A stretch of 64,000 nucleotides of DNA from Halomonas sp. LR3S48 (GCF_025725665.1 NZ_CP107009.1:2108001-2172000); one strand, 5' to 3'. Positions 26,749 to 35,634 are shown, counted from the first letter of the stretch. The notes: generated by a model not told the origin, from the sequence alone. A program made the numbers and translations.

Positions 26749-27326
26749 TGTCACGACCGGAGCACGGCTCACTGAGCCTCGACGATACACCGCCACTGCT
26801 CGGCATAGCCGCCTGGAGCGGAACCGGCAAGACCACGCTGCTCGAGGGCCTGTTGCCACGCCTGGCGGCACGCGGGTTGCGCACGGCGGTGATCAAGCAT
26901 GCTCACCACGGTTTCGACGTCGATCAGCCGGGCAAGGACAGCCATCGCCTGCGCCAGGCGGGAGCCATGCCGATGCTGGTTGCCTCTCGTGCCAGGTGGG
27001 CCATGATGATGGAAACGCCAGGGCAGGAGGAAGCCGACCTGGCTCAGTTGATCGAGACGATACGGCACCAGCGTCCGGACCTGGTGCTGGTGGAAGGCTT
27101 CAAGTCCTGGCCCTTGCCCAAGCTGGAGCTGTATCGCGAAGCGCTAGGCAAGACGCTGCGTGTGGCCGAGGATCCCTGGGTCAAGGCGGTGGCCAGCCAT
27201 CCATCAGTCAATGTGCCTGCCGGCGTTGATTGGCTCGACCTGGATGACCTGGACGCCATCGCCGAGTGGGTCGCCGCCTGGCCATTGAGATGGCCGGCAG
27301 AGCGGGCCCCGCGTGGCTTGGCTTGA
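26748..27326 (+). CDS. mobB: Molybdopterin-guanine dinucleotide biosynthesis adaptor MobB
   Basis: A GTP-binding accessory protein that assists MobA. It is 192 residues, with P-loop AAWSGTGKTTLLEGLLPRL, the MobB motif VIKHAHHGFDVDQPGKDSHR and VLVEGFKSWPLPKLELYR, all typical. The start codon overlaps the mobA stop (TGATG). The C-terminal tail (PLRWPAERAPRGLA) is not conserved-looking. MobB is dispensable in E. coli but commonly linked to mobA, as here. Confidence 0.93.
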   Translation: MSRPEHGSLSLDDTPPLLGIAAWSGTGKTTLLEGLLPRLAARGLRTAVIKHAHHGFDVDQPGKDSHRLRQAGAMPMLVASRARWAMMMETPGQEEADLAQLIETIRHQRPDLVLVEGFKSWPLPKLELYREALGKTLRVAEDPWVKAVASHPSVNVPAGVDWLDLDDLDAIAEWVAAWPLRWPAERAPRGLA

Positions 27327-27383
27327 GCGTATTTCCTCTGCTTGGAACATGTATCCGAACAACCGATTCCGAGGCTGCCTCAC

Positions 27384-28193
27384 ATGAGTCTGACCCATCT
27401 CAATCAGCGCGGCGAGGCCCATATGGTCGACGTCGCCGACAAGGCCGAAAGTCGCCGTGAGGCGACCGCTTCCGGTCATATCCAGATGAAGCCGGAGACT
27501 TTGGCGCTACTCATCGAAGGCGGGCTGCCGAAGGGCGACGTGCTGGCGACGGCGCGTATCGCCGGTATTCAGGCCGCCAAGCGTACCCATGAACTGATCC
27601 CGCTGTGCCATGCGCTGCCGCTGTCGAAGGTGGCGGTCGACTTTCACCTGGACGAAGAGAATTTCCGGGTCGAAGTGGTTGCCACCTGCCGCCTCAACGG
27701 TCGCACCGGCGTGGAGATGGAGGCATTGACAGCGGTCTCGGTGGCTTGCCTGACGCTCTATGACATGTGCAAGGCAGTGGACAAGGACATGGAGATTGGC
27801 GCCATCCATCTCGACGCCAAGCGTGGCGGAAAATCGGGTGACTACCAGCGCCAGCCGAGCGCTACGGCGGCTCCGATCGTTACGGGGGAAGGTACTACTG
27901 GCCAGGTGTCGGTGGGCAGCCGCTGCGATATCGACTCGCCCTGTGTCAGGGTGAAATTCCTGGCCGAGTTGCGTGAACGGCTCGGTGTCAGTGAACTCAC
28001 CCTGCCGCTCGACACCCTGCCTAGTACTGACGTTGGGGGATTGAAGAGCGCGCTGCTGAAGAGCGATGCGCGCTTTGCACGATTGAGTGAAGGGAAGGTG
28101 CTGTGCGCTGTCAATCAGGTCATGGCGCTGGATCCGACGCCGATCACCAATGACGATGAAGTGGCGTTCTTCCCACCGGTAACGGGAGGCTGA
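27384..28193 (+). CDS. MoaC-MoaD fusion protein (cyclic pyranopterin monophosphate synthase + molybdopterin synthase small subunit)
   Basis: One continuous 269-codon frame joins two normally separate proteins. Residues 1-157 are Moa[14 protein letters not shown] with His76, [20 protein letters not shown] with Asp127, and Lys130. A linker rich in Thr, Ala and Gly follows (158-183). Residues about 188-269 are Moa[22 protein letters not shown] and the essential terminal Gly-Gly. The fusion leaves the MoaD C terminus free for thiocarboxylation. ATG 27384 has GAGG nine bases upstream. moaE, the MoaD partner, starts six bases later. No frameshift is evident; both parts look intact. Confidence 0.9.
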   Translation: MSLTHLNQRGEAHMVDVADKAESRREATASGHIQMKPETLALLIEGGLPKGDVLATARIAGIQAAKRTHELIPLCHALPLSKVAVDFHLDEENFRVEVVATCRLNGRTGVEMEALTAVSVACLTLYDMCKAVDKDMEIGAIHLDAKRGGKSGDYQRQPSATAAPIVTGEGTTGQVSVGSRCDIDSPCVRVKFLAELRERLGVSELTLPLDTLPSTDVGGLKSALLKSDARFARLSEGKVLCAVNQVMALDPTPITNDDEVAFFPPVTGG

Positions 28194-28198
28194 GCGGT

Positions 28199-28666
28199 AT
28201 GATCCGGGTGCAGGAGGCGTGCTTCGACGCAGGCGACGAGCAGCGGCAACTGCTGCAAGGCCGTTCGGACATTGGCGCCGTGGTCAGCTTCACCGGGCTG
28301 GTACGCGATTTCAACGAACGTCCGGACGTCAGCGGGCTGACGCTCGAGCATTATCCCGGCATGACGGAAGCCGCCCTGAGTGAGATCGTGGCAGAAGCGG
28401 AATCGCGCTGGCCGCTCCAGGGGGTGCGTGTCATTCACCGGGTTGGGCGTCTTTCGCCCGGGGAGCCTATCGTATTGGTAGTGGTCGCCAGTGCCCACCG
28501 CCGCGCAGCCTTCGAAGCATGCGACTTCATCATGGATTACCTCAAGACCCGTGCGCCTTTCTGGAAAAAGGAGCATAGCATTACCGGAGACTACTGGGTT
28601 GCCGAGCGCGAATCGGACCACCGGGATGCCAATCGTTGGGAGAGCGACAATGACAAAATCCCCTGA
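28199..28666 (+). CDS. moaE: Molybdopterin synthase catalytic subunit MoaE
   Basis: A 155-residue large subunit that converts cyclic pyranopterin monophosphate to molybdopterin using sulfur carried by MoaD. Motifs include [55 protein letters not shown] and the catalytic-lysine region TRAPFWKKE. It starts six bases after the MoaC-MoaD fusion gene (AACGGGAGG supplies the ribosome site) and its 3' end overlaps moaA by 17 bases. Confidence 0.95.
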   Translation: MIRVQEACFDAGDEQRQLLQGRSDIGAVVSFTGLVRDFNERPDVSGLTLEHYPGMTEAALSEIVAEAESRWPLQGVRVIHRVGRLSPGEPIVLVVVASAHRRAAFEACDFIMDYLKTRAPFWKKEHSITGDYWVAERESDHRDANRWESDNDKIP

Positions 28667-29663
28667 GACCTTGCCAGCCGAATTGATCGACGGCTTCGGC
28701 AGAAAGGTTCGCTATGTGCGGATCTCCGTCACCGATCGCTGCGACTTTCGTTGTGTTTACTGCATGAGCGAAGAGATGACCTTCCTGCCCCGGGCACAGA
28801 TCCTGACGATCGAGGAGCTGAGCATGGTGGCGCAGGCATTCATCGAGATGGGCGTGGAGAAGATTCGCCTGACCGGCGGCGAGCCCCTTGTGCGTCGTGG
28901 CCTCGATCAACTCATCGAGCAGACCAGTGCTCTGCCTGGACTACGCGAGCTGGCCATGACCACCAACGGGGCCGGGCTGGTCAAGCATGCCAGGCGCCTG
29001 CGCGAGGCTGGCCTGGACCGGCTCAACATCAGTCTGGACACGCTCGACCCGCAGCGTTTCCGCGAGTTGACCCGCACCGGCAATCTCGAGCAGGTACTGG
29101 ATGGGCTGCGTGCAGCACGGGAAGCCGGCTTCGAGCGTATCAAGCTCAATGCCGTCATCCTCAAGGGGCGTAATGACGACGAAGTGCTCGACCTGGTCGA
29201 GTTTGCCCGAACCGAAGGCGTAGACCTGAGTTTCATCGAAGAGATGCCGCTGGGGGATGTTTCCGACCACTCACGCGCCGAAACCTTCTGCTCGAGCGAT
29301 GAGGTAAAGGCCCTTATTGAACGGCGCCACGAGTTGATTCCCACCGCCGAATCAACACTTGGCCCTTCGCGCTATTACCGAATGACCGATAGCGCCAGCC
29401 GCATTGGTTTCATTTCTCCCCATAGCCATAACTTCTGCGCCAGCTGCAATCGAGTGCGTGTCACGGCGGAAGGGCGGTTATTGTTGTGCTTGGGTAATGA
29501 GCACTCAGTGGATTTGCGCGCTGTGCTGCGCCAGAACCCGGGCGACCTCGATGCCCTGAAGCGGGCTATCGTCGCGGCTCTGCCGCTCAAGCCCGAGCGT
29601 CACTATTTCACTACCGATGGTGATGTCCAGATCGTCCGCTTCATGAACATGACCGGCGGCTGA
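28650..29663 (+). CDS. moaA: GTP 3',8-cyclase (radical SAM) MoaA
   Basis: First enzyme of Moco synthesis. It is 337 residues. The radical-SAM cluster motif CDFRCVYC supplies Cys31, 35 and 38; the second [4Fe-4S] site is [18 protein letters not shown]. The C terminus ends MTGG, whose glycines are needed in this family. ATG 28650 lies in the 3' end of moaE with GGGAG seven bases upstream, and fits the conserved N terminus. It is the last gene of the Moco cluster; moaB/mogA and moeA must lie elsewhere. Confidence 0.96.
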   Translation: MTKSPETLPAELIDGFGRKVRYVRISVTDRCDFRCVYCMSEEMTFLPRAQILTIEELSMVAQAFIEMGVEKIRLTGGEPLVRRGLDQLIEQTSALPGLRELAMTTNGAGLVKHARRLREAGLDRLNISLDTLDPQRFRELTRTGNLEQVLDGLRAAREAGFERIKLNAVILKGRNDDEVLDLVEFARTEGVDLSFIEEMPLGDVSDHSRAETFCSSDEVKALIERRHELIPTAESTLGPSRYYRMTDSASRIGFISPHSHNFCASCNRVRVTAEGRLLLCLGNEHSVDLRAVLRQNPGDLDALKRAIVAALPLKPERHYFTTDGDVQIVRFMNMTGG

Positions 29664-29815
29664 GCGCTGGCAGTAGCCCTCTTTTCTCCATGTTCTTTCC
29701 CGATATTCGGCCTTGCGTTGGAACGGGCTTTTCTTGCCAATTCGGCAAATCGGCATATACTTTCGACGAGTGAGCCTCAAGGCTGACTCGTCGTTTTCTT
29801 GCATGGAGGAGGCCA

Positions 29816-30106
29816 ATGTCCAGCGAAACCCTGGAGCGCATCGCCCGTAACAAGAACGTGGCTCGGGCTGCGGCTCGCCAGTTGAGCATGGAGCAGCTGC
29901 ACAAGCTCTCCGATGTGATCGGCGAGGTCATCGAGCAGAAAAATGAAGAGGAGAAGCTCCGCAAACAGGAAGAAGCGGACAAGGAGAAGAAACTGGCTGA
30001 GATCCGTGAGGCCATGAGTGATGCCGGTCTCTCCGTGGAAGATCTCGTGGGTGAACAGCCTCGCCGTCGGCGTGGACGTCCACCCAAGAATGCCAGCGGT
30101 TCGTGA
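29816..30106 (+). CDS. Short H-NS-like protein with AT-hook-like tail
   Basis: A 96-residue protein. Residues 1-65 form a charged helical, probably coiled-coil dimerisation region (LERIARNKNVARAAARQLS, QKNEEEKLRKQEEADKEKK), as in H-NS-family oligomerisation domains. The C terminus is RRRRGRPPKN, an AT-hook-like R-G-R-P motif that resembles the DNA-contact loop of H-NS, but the rest of the usual H-NS DNA-binding domain is missing. A strong AGGAGG precedes the ATG. It could be a xenogeneic-silencing modulator or nucleoid protein; the function is inferred. It is transcribed alone. Confidence 0.7.
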   Translation: MSSETLERIARNKNVARAAARQLSMEQLHKLSDVIGEVIEQKNEEEKLRKQEEADKEKKLAEIREAMSDAGLSVEDLVGEQPRRRRGRPPKNASGS

Positions 30107-30227
30107 GCCAGCCGGACGCGAATCGTCTGCTTGCGCAACTCGGGACGGGAATGATGCATGAGGTGTCATTCCCGTCCTGCTGATGCATTCTCCGCCGCGT
30201 TCGGCCAGCCATGACATCCGAGCGGAT

Positions 30228-31895
30228 TTACCGGTAGGCGGGCGACTCCACGGCGATCAACTGAAGATGTACGTCGGGTAATTGACGCAAGTGCTGCCCC
30301 AGCCAGGAGGTGATTAGAGGCTGCAGGGCGATACGAAGTTCGGCCAAGGTTTCCGCCTCGACTTCCACCAGGCGTTCGTCGAGCCACTCGGTAAAACTGT
30401 CTTCATCCATCGCGCTGACGCGGTGGGCATCCAGCATCAAGCGGCCTATTCGTGTCCAGCCAGTCTGGGTCGGGGCGACCGATAGCGCGAGATGCAGAAT
30501 GCCATGGCGTGACGACCCTCGCTCCGCCGTAAGTCCAGGCAGAGGCGTGACGGCATTCTGGCTGACGATGCAGGGGCGCTGAGGGTGACGTGACTCCAGG
30601 CTCAGTCCTTCCCCATCGAGTCGAATCAGATCGCCATTGACCGGCGCCAGCGGCGCCTGAATCCCCATCGATTCCGCCAGCTCCTGGTGTGCCTGCTGGT
30701 GGCGGCGCTCCCCGTGTACCGGCAGCAGATGTCGTGGCTTTATCCAGTCATAGAAGATGCGCAATTCGTCCTGGGCGGGATGGCCCGAAGCGTGAAGCTC
30801 GGGGTGGTTGAACTCGTCCCACACGGCCACATCAAGATGTCTCAGGGCATGCTTGAGGCGCTCGATCTGACGCTCGTTGCCTGGAATTGCCTTGGCCGAG
30901 AAGAGAATGGTATCGCCCGCCATCAGCTCGAAGCTGGGATGCCGGCCATAGGCCAGTCGACTGAGGGCGGCACGAGGCTCGCCCTGGCTGCCGGTGGCAA
31001 TGACCAGGACTTCCGATGGCGGGAGGTAGCCGAGATCGCCGACCGGTACCAGCGGCGGCATGTCGTCCAGGTACCCGAGACTTCGGGCCACCGCCACCAT
31101 GCGTTCCATGGCCCGACCCATCAGACTGACCCGGCGGCCGCAGCGCTCGGCGGCCAGGGCCACGGCCAATACCCGAGCCAGATTGCTGGCGAAGCAGGTC
31201 ACCACGACGCGCCCCGTGCACTGGGCGAGGCGGTGCTCGAGCGCCCTTGCCACTTCGCCCTCACTGCGCGAATGACCCGGCATGGGAGCGTTGGTCGAGT
31301 CGCCGACCACCAGGTCCACGGGCGCCAGGGCGCGAAACAGCGAGCCCTTTACCGGTGGTCCGATCAAGGGCTCCGGGTCGAGCTTCCAGTCACCGGTATG
31401 CAGCACTCGGTAGTCGCCGATGGCGATCAGCAGCGCGCAGCTTTCGGGTATCGAGTGGGTCAACGGCAGGTAGCGCAGGGTGAAGGGCCCGCTCTCCAGC
31501 GCTTCACCGGGCTCGATCACCCGGATGGCATCGACAGCGAGGCCGCGCTCGAGGAATTTTCCGCGGAGCAGGCCGGCAGCCAGCGGTGTGGCGTATACGG
31601 GGCATTGCCATTTGGGCCATAGCCAGGCGGCGGCACCGATATGGTCTTCGTGCCCGTGGGTAATGATCAGGGCCGTGGGACGAATGCCGAGTGCTTCAGG
31701 TGTTTCGAGGCTGGGCACCTGCAGCGGCGTGTCCGGCAGGTCCTGACGGATCATCATGCCGCAATCGACGGCAATCCATTCATCCTCATGCCCGTAGAGT
31801 CCCAGGTTCATGCCGATTTCGCCGCAGCCCCCCAGTGGCAGGAAGTGAAGCGGGGAACGGCGGCGGGGACGAATGGTGACTTGAGTCGAATGCAT
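30228..31895 (-). CDS. Ribonuclease J homologue (beta-CASP metallo-beta-lactamase)
   Basis: A 555-residue protein, exactly the length of B. subtilis RNase J1. Zn-binding motifs are HGHEDH, HTGDWKLD and SGHPAQDELR; beta-CASP features are DSTNAPMPGHSRSE, FASNLARV, GRAMERM and ATGSQGEPRAALSRLA. RNase J has 5'-exo and endonuclease activity on RNA, and is typical of Gram-positives, cyanobacteria and alphaproteobacteria rather than RNase E-based gammaproteobacteria. ATG 31895 is chosen; the ribosome site is weak and alternatives lie at 31946. The C-terminal third (430-555) is more divergent. It is divergent from purU. Confidence 0.85.
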   Translation of the reverse strand: MHSTQVTIRPRRRSPLHFLPLGGCGEIGMNLGLYGHEDEWIAVDCGMMIRQDLPDTPLQVPSLETPEALGIRPTALIITHGHEDHIGAAAWLWPKWQCPVYATPLAAGLLRGKFLERGLAVDAIRVIEPGEALESGPFTLRYLPLTHSIPESCALLIAIGDYRVLHTGDWKLDPEPLIGPPVKGSLFRALAPVDLVVGDSTNAPMPGHSRSEGEVARALEHRLAQCTGRVVVTCFASNLARVLAVALAAERCGRRVSLMGRAMERMVAVARSLGYLDDMPPLVPVGDLGYLPPSEVLVIATGSQGEPRAALSRLAYGRHPSFELMAGDTILFSAKAIPGNERQIERLKHALRHLDVAVWDEFNHPELHASGHPAQDELRIFYDWIKPRHLLPVHGERRHQQAHQELAESMGIQAPLAPVNGDLIRLDGEGLSLESRHPQRPCIVSQNAVTPLPGLTAERGSSRHGILHLALSVAPTQTGWTRIGRLMLDAHRVSAMDEDSFTEWLDERLVEVEAETLAELRIALQPLITSWLGQHLRQLPDVHLQLIAVESPAYR

Positions 31896-32053
31896 CGGCA
31901 AAACATGACCAGACAATGGAAACTTCACTATACGGGAACGTCGCAACCCTCCACAAATGCGATGCCGGTGCTGAGTGGGGTAGACGTGTCCCAGTCTGCC
32001 GAGTTCGCTACAATGCGTGCTCTCCGAATATCGTTTCGTATCAGGTTGGGTCC

Positions 32054-32908
32054 ATGTCTCACTATTATCGTCTCGTCGTTTCCTGTCCCGACCGCCGCGG
32101 GATCGTGGCCCGCGTCTCCGGCTTCATTGCCGGTCACGGCGGCTCCATCACGGAAGCCAGCCAGCACTCCGACCTCGAGGCCGGGCGTTTCTTCATGCGT
32201 TACGAAATCCTTGCCGACTCCATCGGCATGACCGCCGCCGAACTGAGGGAAGCCTTCACGCCCGTGGCCCGCGAGTTCGACATGGACTGGGCGCTGCGCG
32301 ATACCCGCCGCCGACCGCGGGTAGTGCTCATGGTCTCTCGCGAGTCGCACTGCCTCGTCGACCTGTTGTATCGCTGGACGGCCGGGGAGCTGGAGGGCGA
32401 TATCGTCGGAGTCATCTCGAATCACGACGACATGCGCAGCATGGTCGAGTGGCATGACCTGCCGTATCACCATGTGCCGGTTGGAGGCGACGACAAGAGC
32501 GCAGCCTTCGCCGAAGTCGAGCGTCATGTCGAGGCAATGGAGGCCGACACCGTGGTGCTGGCTCGCTACATGCAGATCCTGCCGCCGCGGCTGTGCCAGC
32601 GCTATGCCGGCAAGGTGATCAACATCCACCACAGCTTTCTGCCTTCATTCGCCGGCGCGCGGCCCTATCACCAGGCGCATTCGCGAGGGGTCAAGCTGAT
32701 CGGTGCCACCTGTCACTACGTGACCGAGGAACTGGATGCCGGGCCAATCATCGAACAGGACATACACCGCGTGAGCCACTGCCATACGCCACAGGACCTG
32801 GTCCGTTTCGGACGCGATGTGGAGAAGGCGGTACTGGCACGCGGTCTGCGCTGGCACCTGGAGGACCGGGTGCTGATTCATGGCAACAAGACCGTGGTCT
32901 TCGCCTGA
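32054..32908 (+). CDS. purU: Formyltetrahydrofolate deformylase
   Basis: Hydrolyses 10-formyl-THF to formate and THF, balancing the one-carbon pool. It is 284 residues: an N-terminal ACT domain (1-85; YYRLVVSCPDRRGIVARVSG) and a C-terminal formyltransferase-fold domain with NIHHSFLPSFAGARPY, in which His replaces the Pro of PurN (NIHHS versus NIHPS), and TEELDAGPIIEQD with the catalytic Asp. ATG 32054 starts the ACT domain; the upstream frame is not conserved. It is followed 32 bases later by a CbiM-like gene. Confidence 0.95.
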   Translation: MSHYYRLVVSCPDRRGIVARVSGFIAGHGGSITEASQHSDLEAGRFFMRYEILADSIGMTAAELREAFTPVAREFDMDWALRDTRRRPRVVLMVSRESHCLVDLLYRWTAGELEGDIVGVISNHDDMRSMVEWHDLPYHHVPVGGDDKSAAFAEVERHVEAMEADTVVLARYMQILPPRLCQRYAGKVINIHHSFLPSFAGARPYHQAHSRGVKLIGATCHYVTEELDAGPIIEQDIHRVSHCHTPQDLVRFGRDVEKAVLARGLRWHLEDRVLIHGNKTVVFA

Positions 32909-32940
32909 TCCCGGCAGCTGATCTTCGCAGGTAGTACGCC

Positions 32941-33612
32941 ATGACCTTTTCCGAGCCGATTCTGGCCTCGTGGCTGTTGATCGTCAGCGGTTTGATCTCA
33001 CTGGCGGGACTGGCCCTGGCGCTGATGCAGCGTCCTTGGCAGGCCCTGCTGTCCGATCGCGGCCTGCAACATCGCTGGTTGGCGGCGAGCGTGGCGGTCG
33101 TACTGTTGTGGCAGCTCAGGGCTCAGTCGGTGGACTGGCTGTCGTTGCATCTGATGATGACGGTGCTGATGACGCTGATCTTCAAGGCGCCGCTGGCGCT
33201 TGTGACCAACTTGCTGGCCAATCTCTCGCTGCTCGCGCTGGGCAAGGCAGGCTGGCCGCTGCTTGGCGTGAACGTGCTGATCACCGGGTTGGTGCCGGTC
33301 ACGATCATGGTGACGATATGGCGTATCGTGGACCGCTACCTGCCCGACAATCTGATGATATTCCTGTTCCTGTGCGGTTTCTTCGGAGCAGCGCTGGCGA
33401 CGTTGGGGACTGGGCTTGCGGGCCTGGGGTTGGTCCTGCTCGGCGCCATCGATCCCGAGGCGGTCCATCTGGCCAAGGAGTACGCGCTTTTCCTGCCGCT
33501 GCTGATGCCCTCGGAAGCCTTCCTCACCGGCATGCTGCTCAGCGTGCTGATGGTCTATCACCCCAGTTGGGTTGCGACGTTCAACGCTCATCGCTATATC
33601 GATACCAAGTAG
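32941..33612 (+). CDS. CbiM-like energy-coupling-factor membrane protein
   Basis: A 223-residue integral membrane protein with about six to seven hydrophobic segments. The central stretch GVNVLITGLVPVTIMVTIWR and MIFLFLCGFFGAALATLGTG resemble proteobacterial proteins annotated as ECF-transporter permease/CbiM-like. No ATPase or CbiQ partner is nearby and no cobalamin riboswitch precedes it, so transport of cobalt or another substrate is unproven. It is probably cotranscribed with purU. Convergent with dinB, two bases between stops. Confidence 0.7.
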   Translation: MTFSEPILASWLLIVSGLISLAGLALALMQRPWQALLSDRGLQHRWLAASVAVVLLWQLRAQSVDWLSLHLMMTVLMTLIFKAPLALVTNLLANLSLLALGKAGWPLLGVNVLITGLVPVTIMVTIWRIVDRYLPDNLMIFLFLCGFFGAALATLGTGLAGLGLVLLGAIDPEAVHLAKEYALFLPLLMPSEAFLTGMLLSVLMVYHPSWVATFNAHRYIDTK

Positions 33613-33614
33613 GC

Positions 33615-34664
33615 CTATAGCGGCAGGCTGAGCTGCCGCCGCGCATCGTCCGATACCAGCCTTACCCCGACGCCCAGCAGGCGTACCGGACGCTGGCGTC
33701 TGGCCCAGGCCTGCTGCATCAGTGAGGCGAAGATGTCGAGAGTGGGCAGGCCGCCCCGGGAGTCTAGGGTGGTGAGGGAGAAGTCGTCGAAGCGCACCTT
33801 GACGAAGGTGCCGGCGATCGGGGGGTGGCCATGACGAGCCAGGCGCGCCTCGAGGCGTTCGCACAGCGGCGACAGCTGAGTGTGACAGTGCGCCAGGTCG
33901 GGCAGGTCGGTGGCGAAGGTGGTCTCCACGCTCACCGACTTTCGCTCGCGCTCGATGTGCACCGGCCGGTCGTCGATGCCCCGTGCCAGCTCGAAGAGGC
34001 GCCGTCCGAACTTGCCGAACTCCTGCAGCAGGCGCTCCAGTGGAATGCGCTGCAGATCGTCACAGGTGGCGATCTGCAGGGTCTGCAGACGCTTGGCCGT
34101 GGCCGGACCAACGCCGTGCAGCTTCGTGACTGGAAGCTCGCGCAGGAAGTCGTCTACCTGCGAGGGGGCGATGACGGTAAGGCCGTCCGGCTTCTCCCAG
34201 TCGCTGGCAATCTTGGCCAGGAATTTCGCCGGGGCGGCGCCCACCGAGACGGTGATACCCACCCGCTTGAAGCACTCCTCCTTCAGCCAGCGTGCCATCC
34301 AGGTGGCACTGCCCGAAAAGCGGGTCACGTCGGTGACGTCGAGGAAAGCCTCGTCCAGCGACAGCGGCTCCACCAGCGGCGTCAGCTCGTGAAAGATCGC
34401 CAGCAGCTGCCGCGAGGCTTCGCGATAGCGGTCGAAGTCGCCGGGCAACAGAGTGAGGTGAGGGCACAGGCGCAGCGCCCGCGCCGTCGGCATGGCGGAA
34501 TGAATGCCGTAAGCACGGGCAGGGTAGTTGCAGGTGGCAATGACCCCGCGCCCCTCGGCGCTGCCGCCGATCGCCAGCGGCACCTCACGGAGAGAGGGGT
34601 TGTCGCGCATCTCCACCGCGGCGTAGAAGCAATCGCAATCGGCATGCAGGATCTTGCGGCTCAT
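33615..34664 (-). CDS. dinB: DNA polymerase IV
   Basis: Y-family translesion polymerase, 349 residues. Catalytic motifs: ILHADCDCFYAAVE (Asp8/Asp10 region), PLSLDEAFLDVTD (catalytic Asp-Glu), and the steric and little-finger regions KFLAKIASDWEKPDGL and HGVGPATAKRL. The C-terminal RQLSLPL is a beta-clamp-binding motif (QLSLPL). ATG 34664 begins the conserved MSRKILHADCD; its ribosome site is weak. It lies downstream of lexA on the same strand, separated by the nested-repeat element, so it is likely part of a lexA-dinB SOS unit; no LexA box is found directly before it. Confidence 0.95.
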   Translation of the reverse strand: MSRKILHADCDCFYAAVEMRDNPSLREVPLAIGGSAEGRGVIATCNYPARAYGIHSAMPTARALRLCPHLTLLPGDFDRYREASRQLLAIFHELTPLVEPLSLDEAFLDVTDVTRFSGSATWMARWLKEECFKRVGITVSVGAAPAKFLAKIASDWEKPDGLTVIAPSQVDDFLRELPVTKLHGVGPATAKRLQTLQIATCDDLQRIPLERLLQEFGKFGRRLFELARGIDDRPVHIERERKSVSVETTFATDLPDLAHCHTQLSPLCERLEARLARHGHPPIAGTFVKVRFDDFSLTTLDSRGGLPTLDIFASLMQQAWARRQRPVRLLGVGVRLVSDDARRQLSLPL

Positions 34665-34690
34665 GGGGGCGTCGTTCCGCTCAGCTAGAG

Positions 34691-34804
34691 CGCTTTCTGA
34701 GCGACGACCAGACAAGGCGGAGCTCGACGAGGAAGCGGAGTTGACTGTAGTCAATGAGCATTCCGAGGAGAGCTCCAACGCGGTATGGTCGAGTTCAGGA
34801 AGCG
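34691..34804. repeat. Nested inverted-repeat element, copy 2
   Basis: It fills the lexA-dinB gap, ending two bases from the lexA stop. The outer pair is CGCTTTCTGAGC (34691-34702) with GTTCAGGAAGCG (34793-34804), two mismatches. The middle pair is GGAGCTC (34719-34725) with GAGCTCC (34770-34776). The inner pair is TTGAC (34741-34745) with GTCAA (34750-34754). On the minus strand it carries the same markers as copy 1: CCATACCGCGTT (34788-34777), CTCATT, AACTCCG and GCCTTGTCTG (34718-34709). Stem sequences differ from copy 1 but remain complementary. Confidence 0.7.
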
Positions 34805-34805
34805 A

Positions 34806-35453
34806 TCAACCCAAAGCTTGGCCGCTGCCGCCGCGTATAACTCCCACCCCGATACCCTCGATCTCCAACTCTTGATGACGCAGATCCACCTCGATGGGCG
34901 CAAAATCGGCGTTCTCGGCTTCCAGCACCACATGGTGCCCCTGACGGTGGAAGCGCTTGACCGTGACTTCGTCCTCCAGGCGCGCCACCACTATCTGGCC
35001 GTCGCGTACGCGATCGGTGCGATGTACCGCCAGCAGGTCGCCTTCGAGGATGCCGGCATCCTTCATCGACAGGCCACGTACCCTGAGCAGGTAGTCGGCG
35101 CGAGGGGTGAAGAAGTCCGGGGGCAGGGGGCAATAGCGATCGATGTGCTCGGCGGCAAGAACAGGGCTGCCGGCAGCCACTTCGCCGATGATGGGCAGTC
35201 CCTCGTTGCCTGGCTCACTGAGGGTGCTATCGACCTCCTGAGCCGGCAGGCGAATACCGCGCGAGGTGCCACGAATCACCCGTATCACGCCCTTGCGCTC
35301 CAGTGCGCGCAGATGTTCCTCGGCGGCATTGGGCGAACGAAAGCCCAGCGCTCGGGCGATTTCTGCACGGGTTGGCGGATAGCCGAGTTCGTTCATGGTC
35401 TTGACGATGAAGTCATAAACGTTCTGCTGGCGCGAGGTCAGTGGGCGTGTCAT
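34806..35453 (-). CDS. lexA: SOS repressor LexA
   Basis: A 215-residue repressor-protease. The N-terminal winged HTH (1-70) has [23 protein letters not shown]. The self-cleavage site is Ala94-Gly95 (EVAAGSP), and the catalytic dyad is Ser129 (GLSMKD) and Lys166 (EVTVKRF). After RecA-stimulated cleavage it derepresses SOS genes. Two degenerate boxes ending in ATACAG lie before it (35480-35512), suggesting autoregulation. It is divergent from psrA, the same arrangement as in pseudomonads, and is followed by dinB. Confidence 0.97.
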   Translation of the reverse strand: MTRPLTSRQQNVYDFIVKTMNELGYPPTRAEIARALGFRSPNAAEEHLRALERKGVIRVIRGTSRGIRLPAQEVDSTLSEPGNEGLPIIGEVAAGSPVLAAEHIDRYCPLPPDFFTPRADYLLRVRGLSMKDAGILEGDLLAVHRTDRVRDGQIVVARLEDEVTVKRFHRQGHHVVLEAENADFAPIEVDLRHQELEIEGIGVGVIRGGSGQALG

Positions 35454-35479
35454 GGCGAACTCCAGTGGCGACTGCCGTA

Positions 35480-35512
35480 TTGGTCAAGTATACAGCATGG
35501 AAGCCCATACAG
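35480..35512 (-). promoter_or_regulatory. Twin LexA-like boxes before lexA
   Basis: Two adjacent 16-mers (35480-35495 and 35497-35512) both read nTGG-N8-ACAG with ATACAG at the right end. Compared with CTGT-N8-ACAG, the right halves are perfect and the left halves degenerate. Two side-by-side boxes are also seen at E. coli lexA. They lie 27-60 bases before the start. Confidence 0.5.
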
Positions 35513-35620
35513 TAAAAGGTGATGTTCCGCCTCGGCAGTCGTTCAGAAGATGTTTAAAACGTATCTGGAACGCCATATGTTGAGAGATAAAGCGTAATGT
35601 CGTAGACTTTTGTAATGTTT

Positions 35621-35634
35621 AAAACAGATGTTTT
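35621..35634 (+). promoter_or_regulatory. PsrA-type operator before psrA
   Basis: AAAAC-AGAT-GTTTT is a perfect palindrome of the AAAC-N4-GTTT form described for PsrA (from memory). It lies 15 bases before the psrA ATG, where binding would block expression. A related TGTTTAAAAC occurs at 35551-35560 and again at 35615-35624. Confidence 0.65.
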
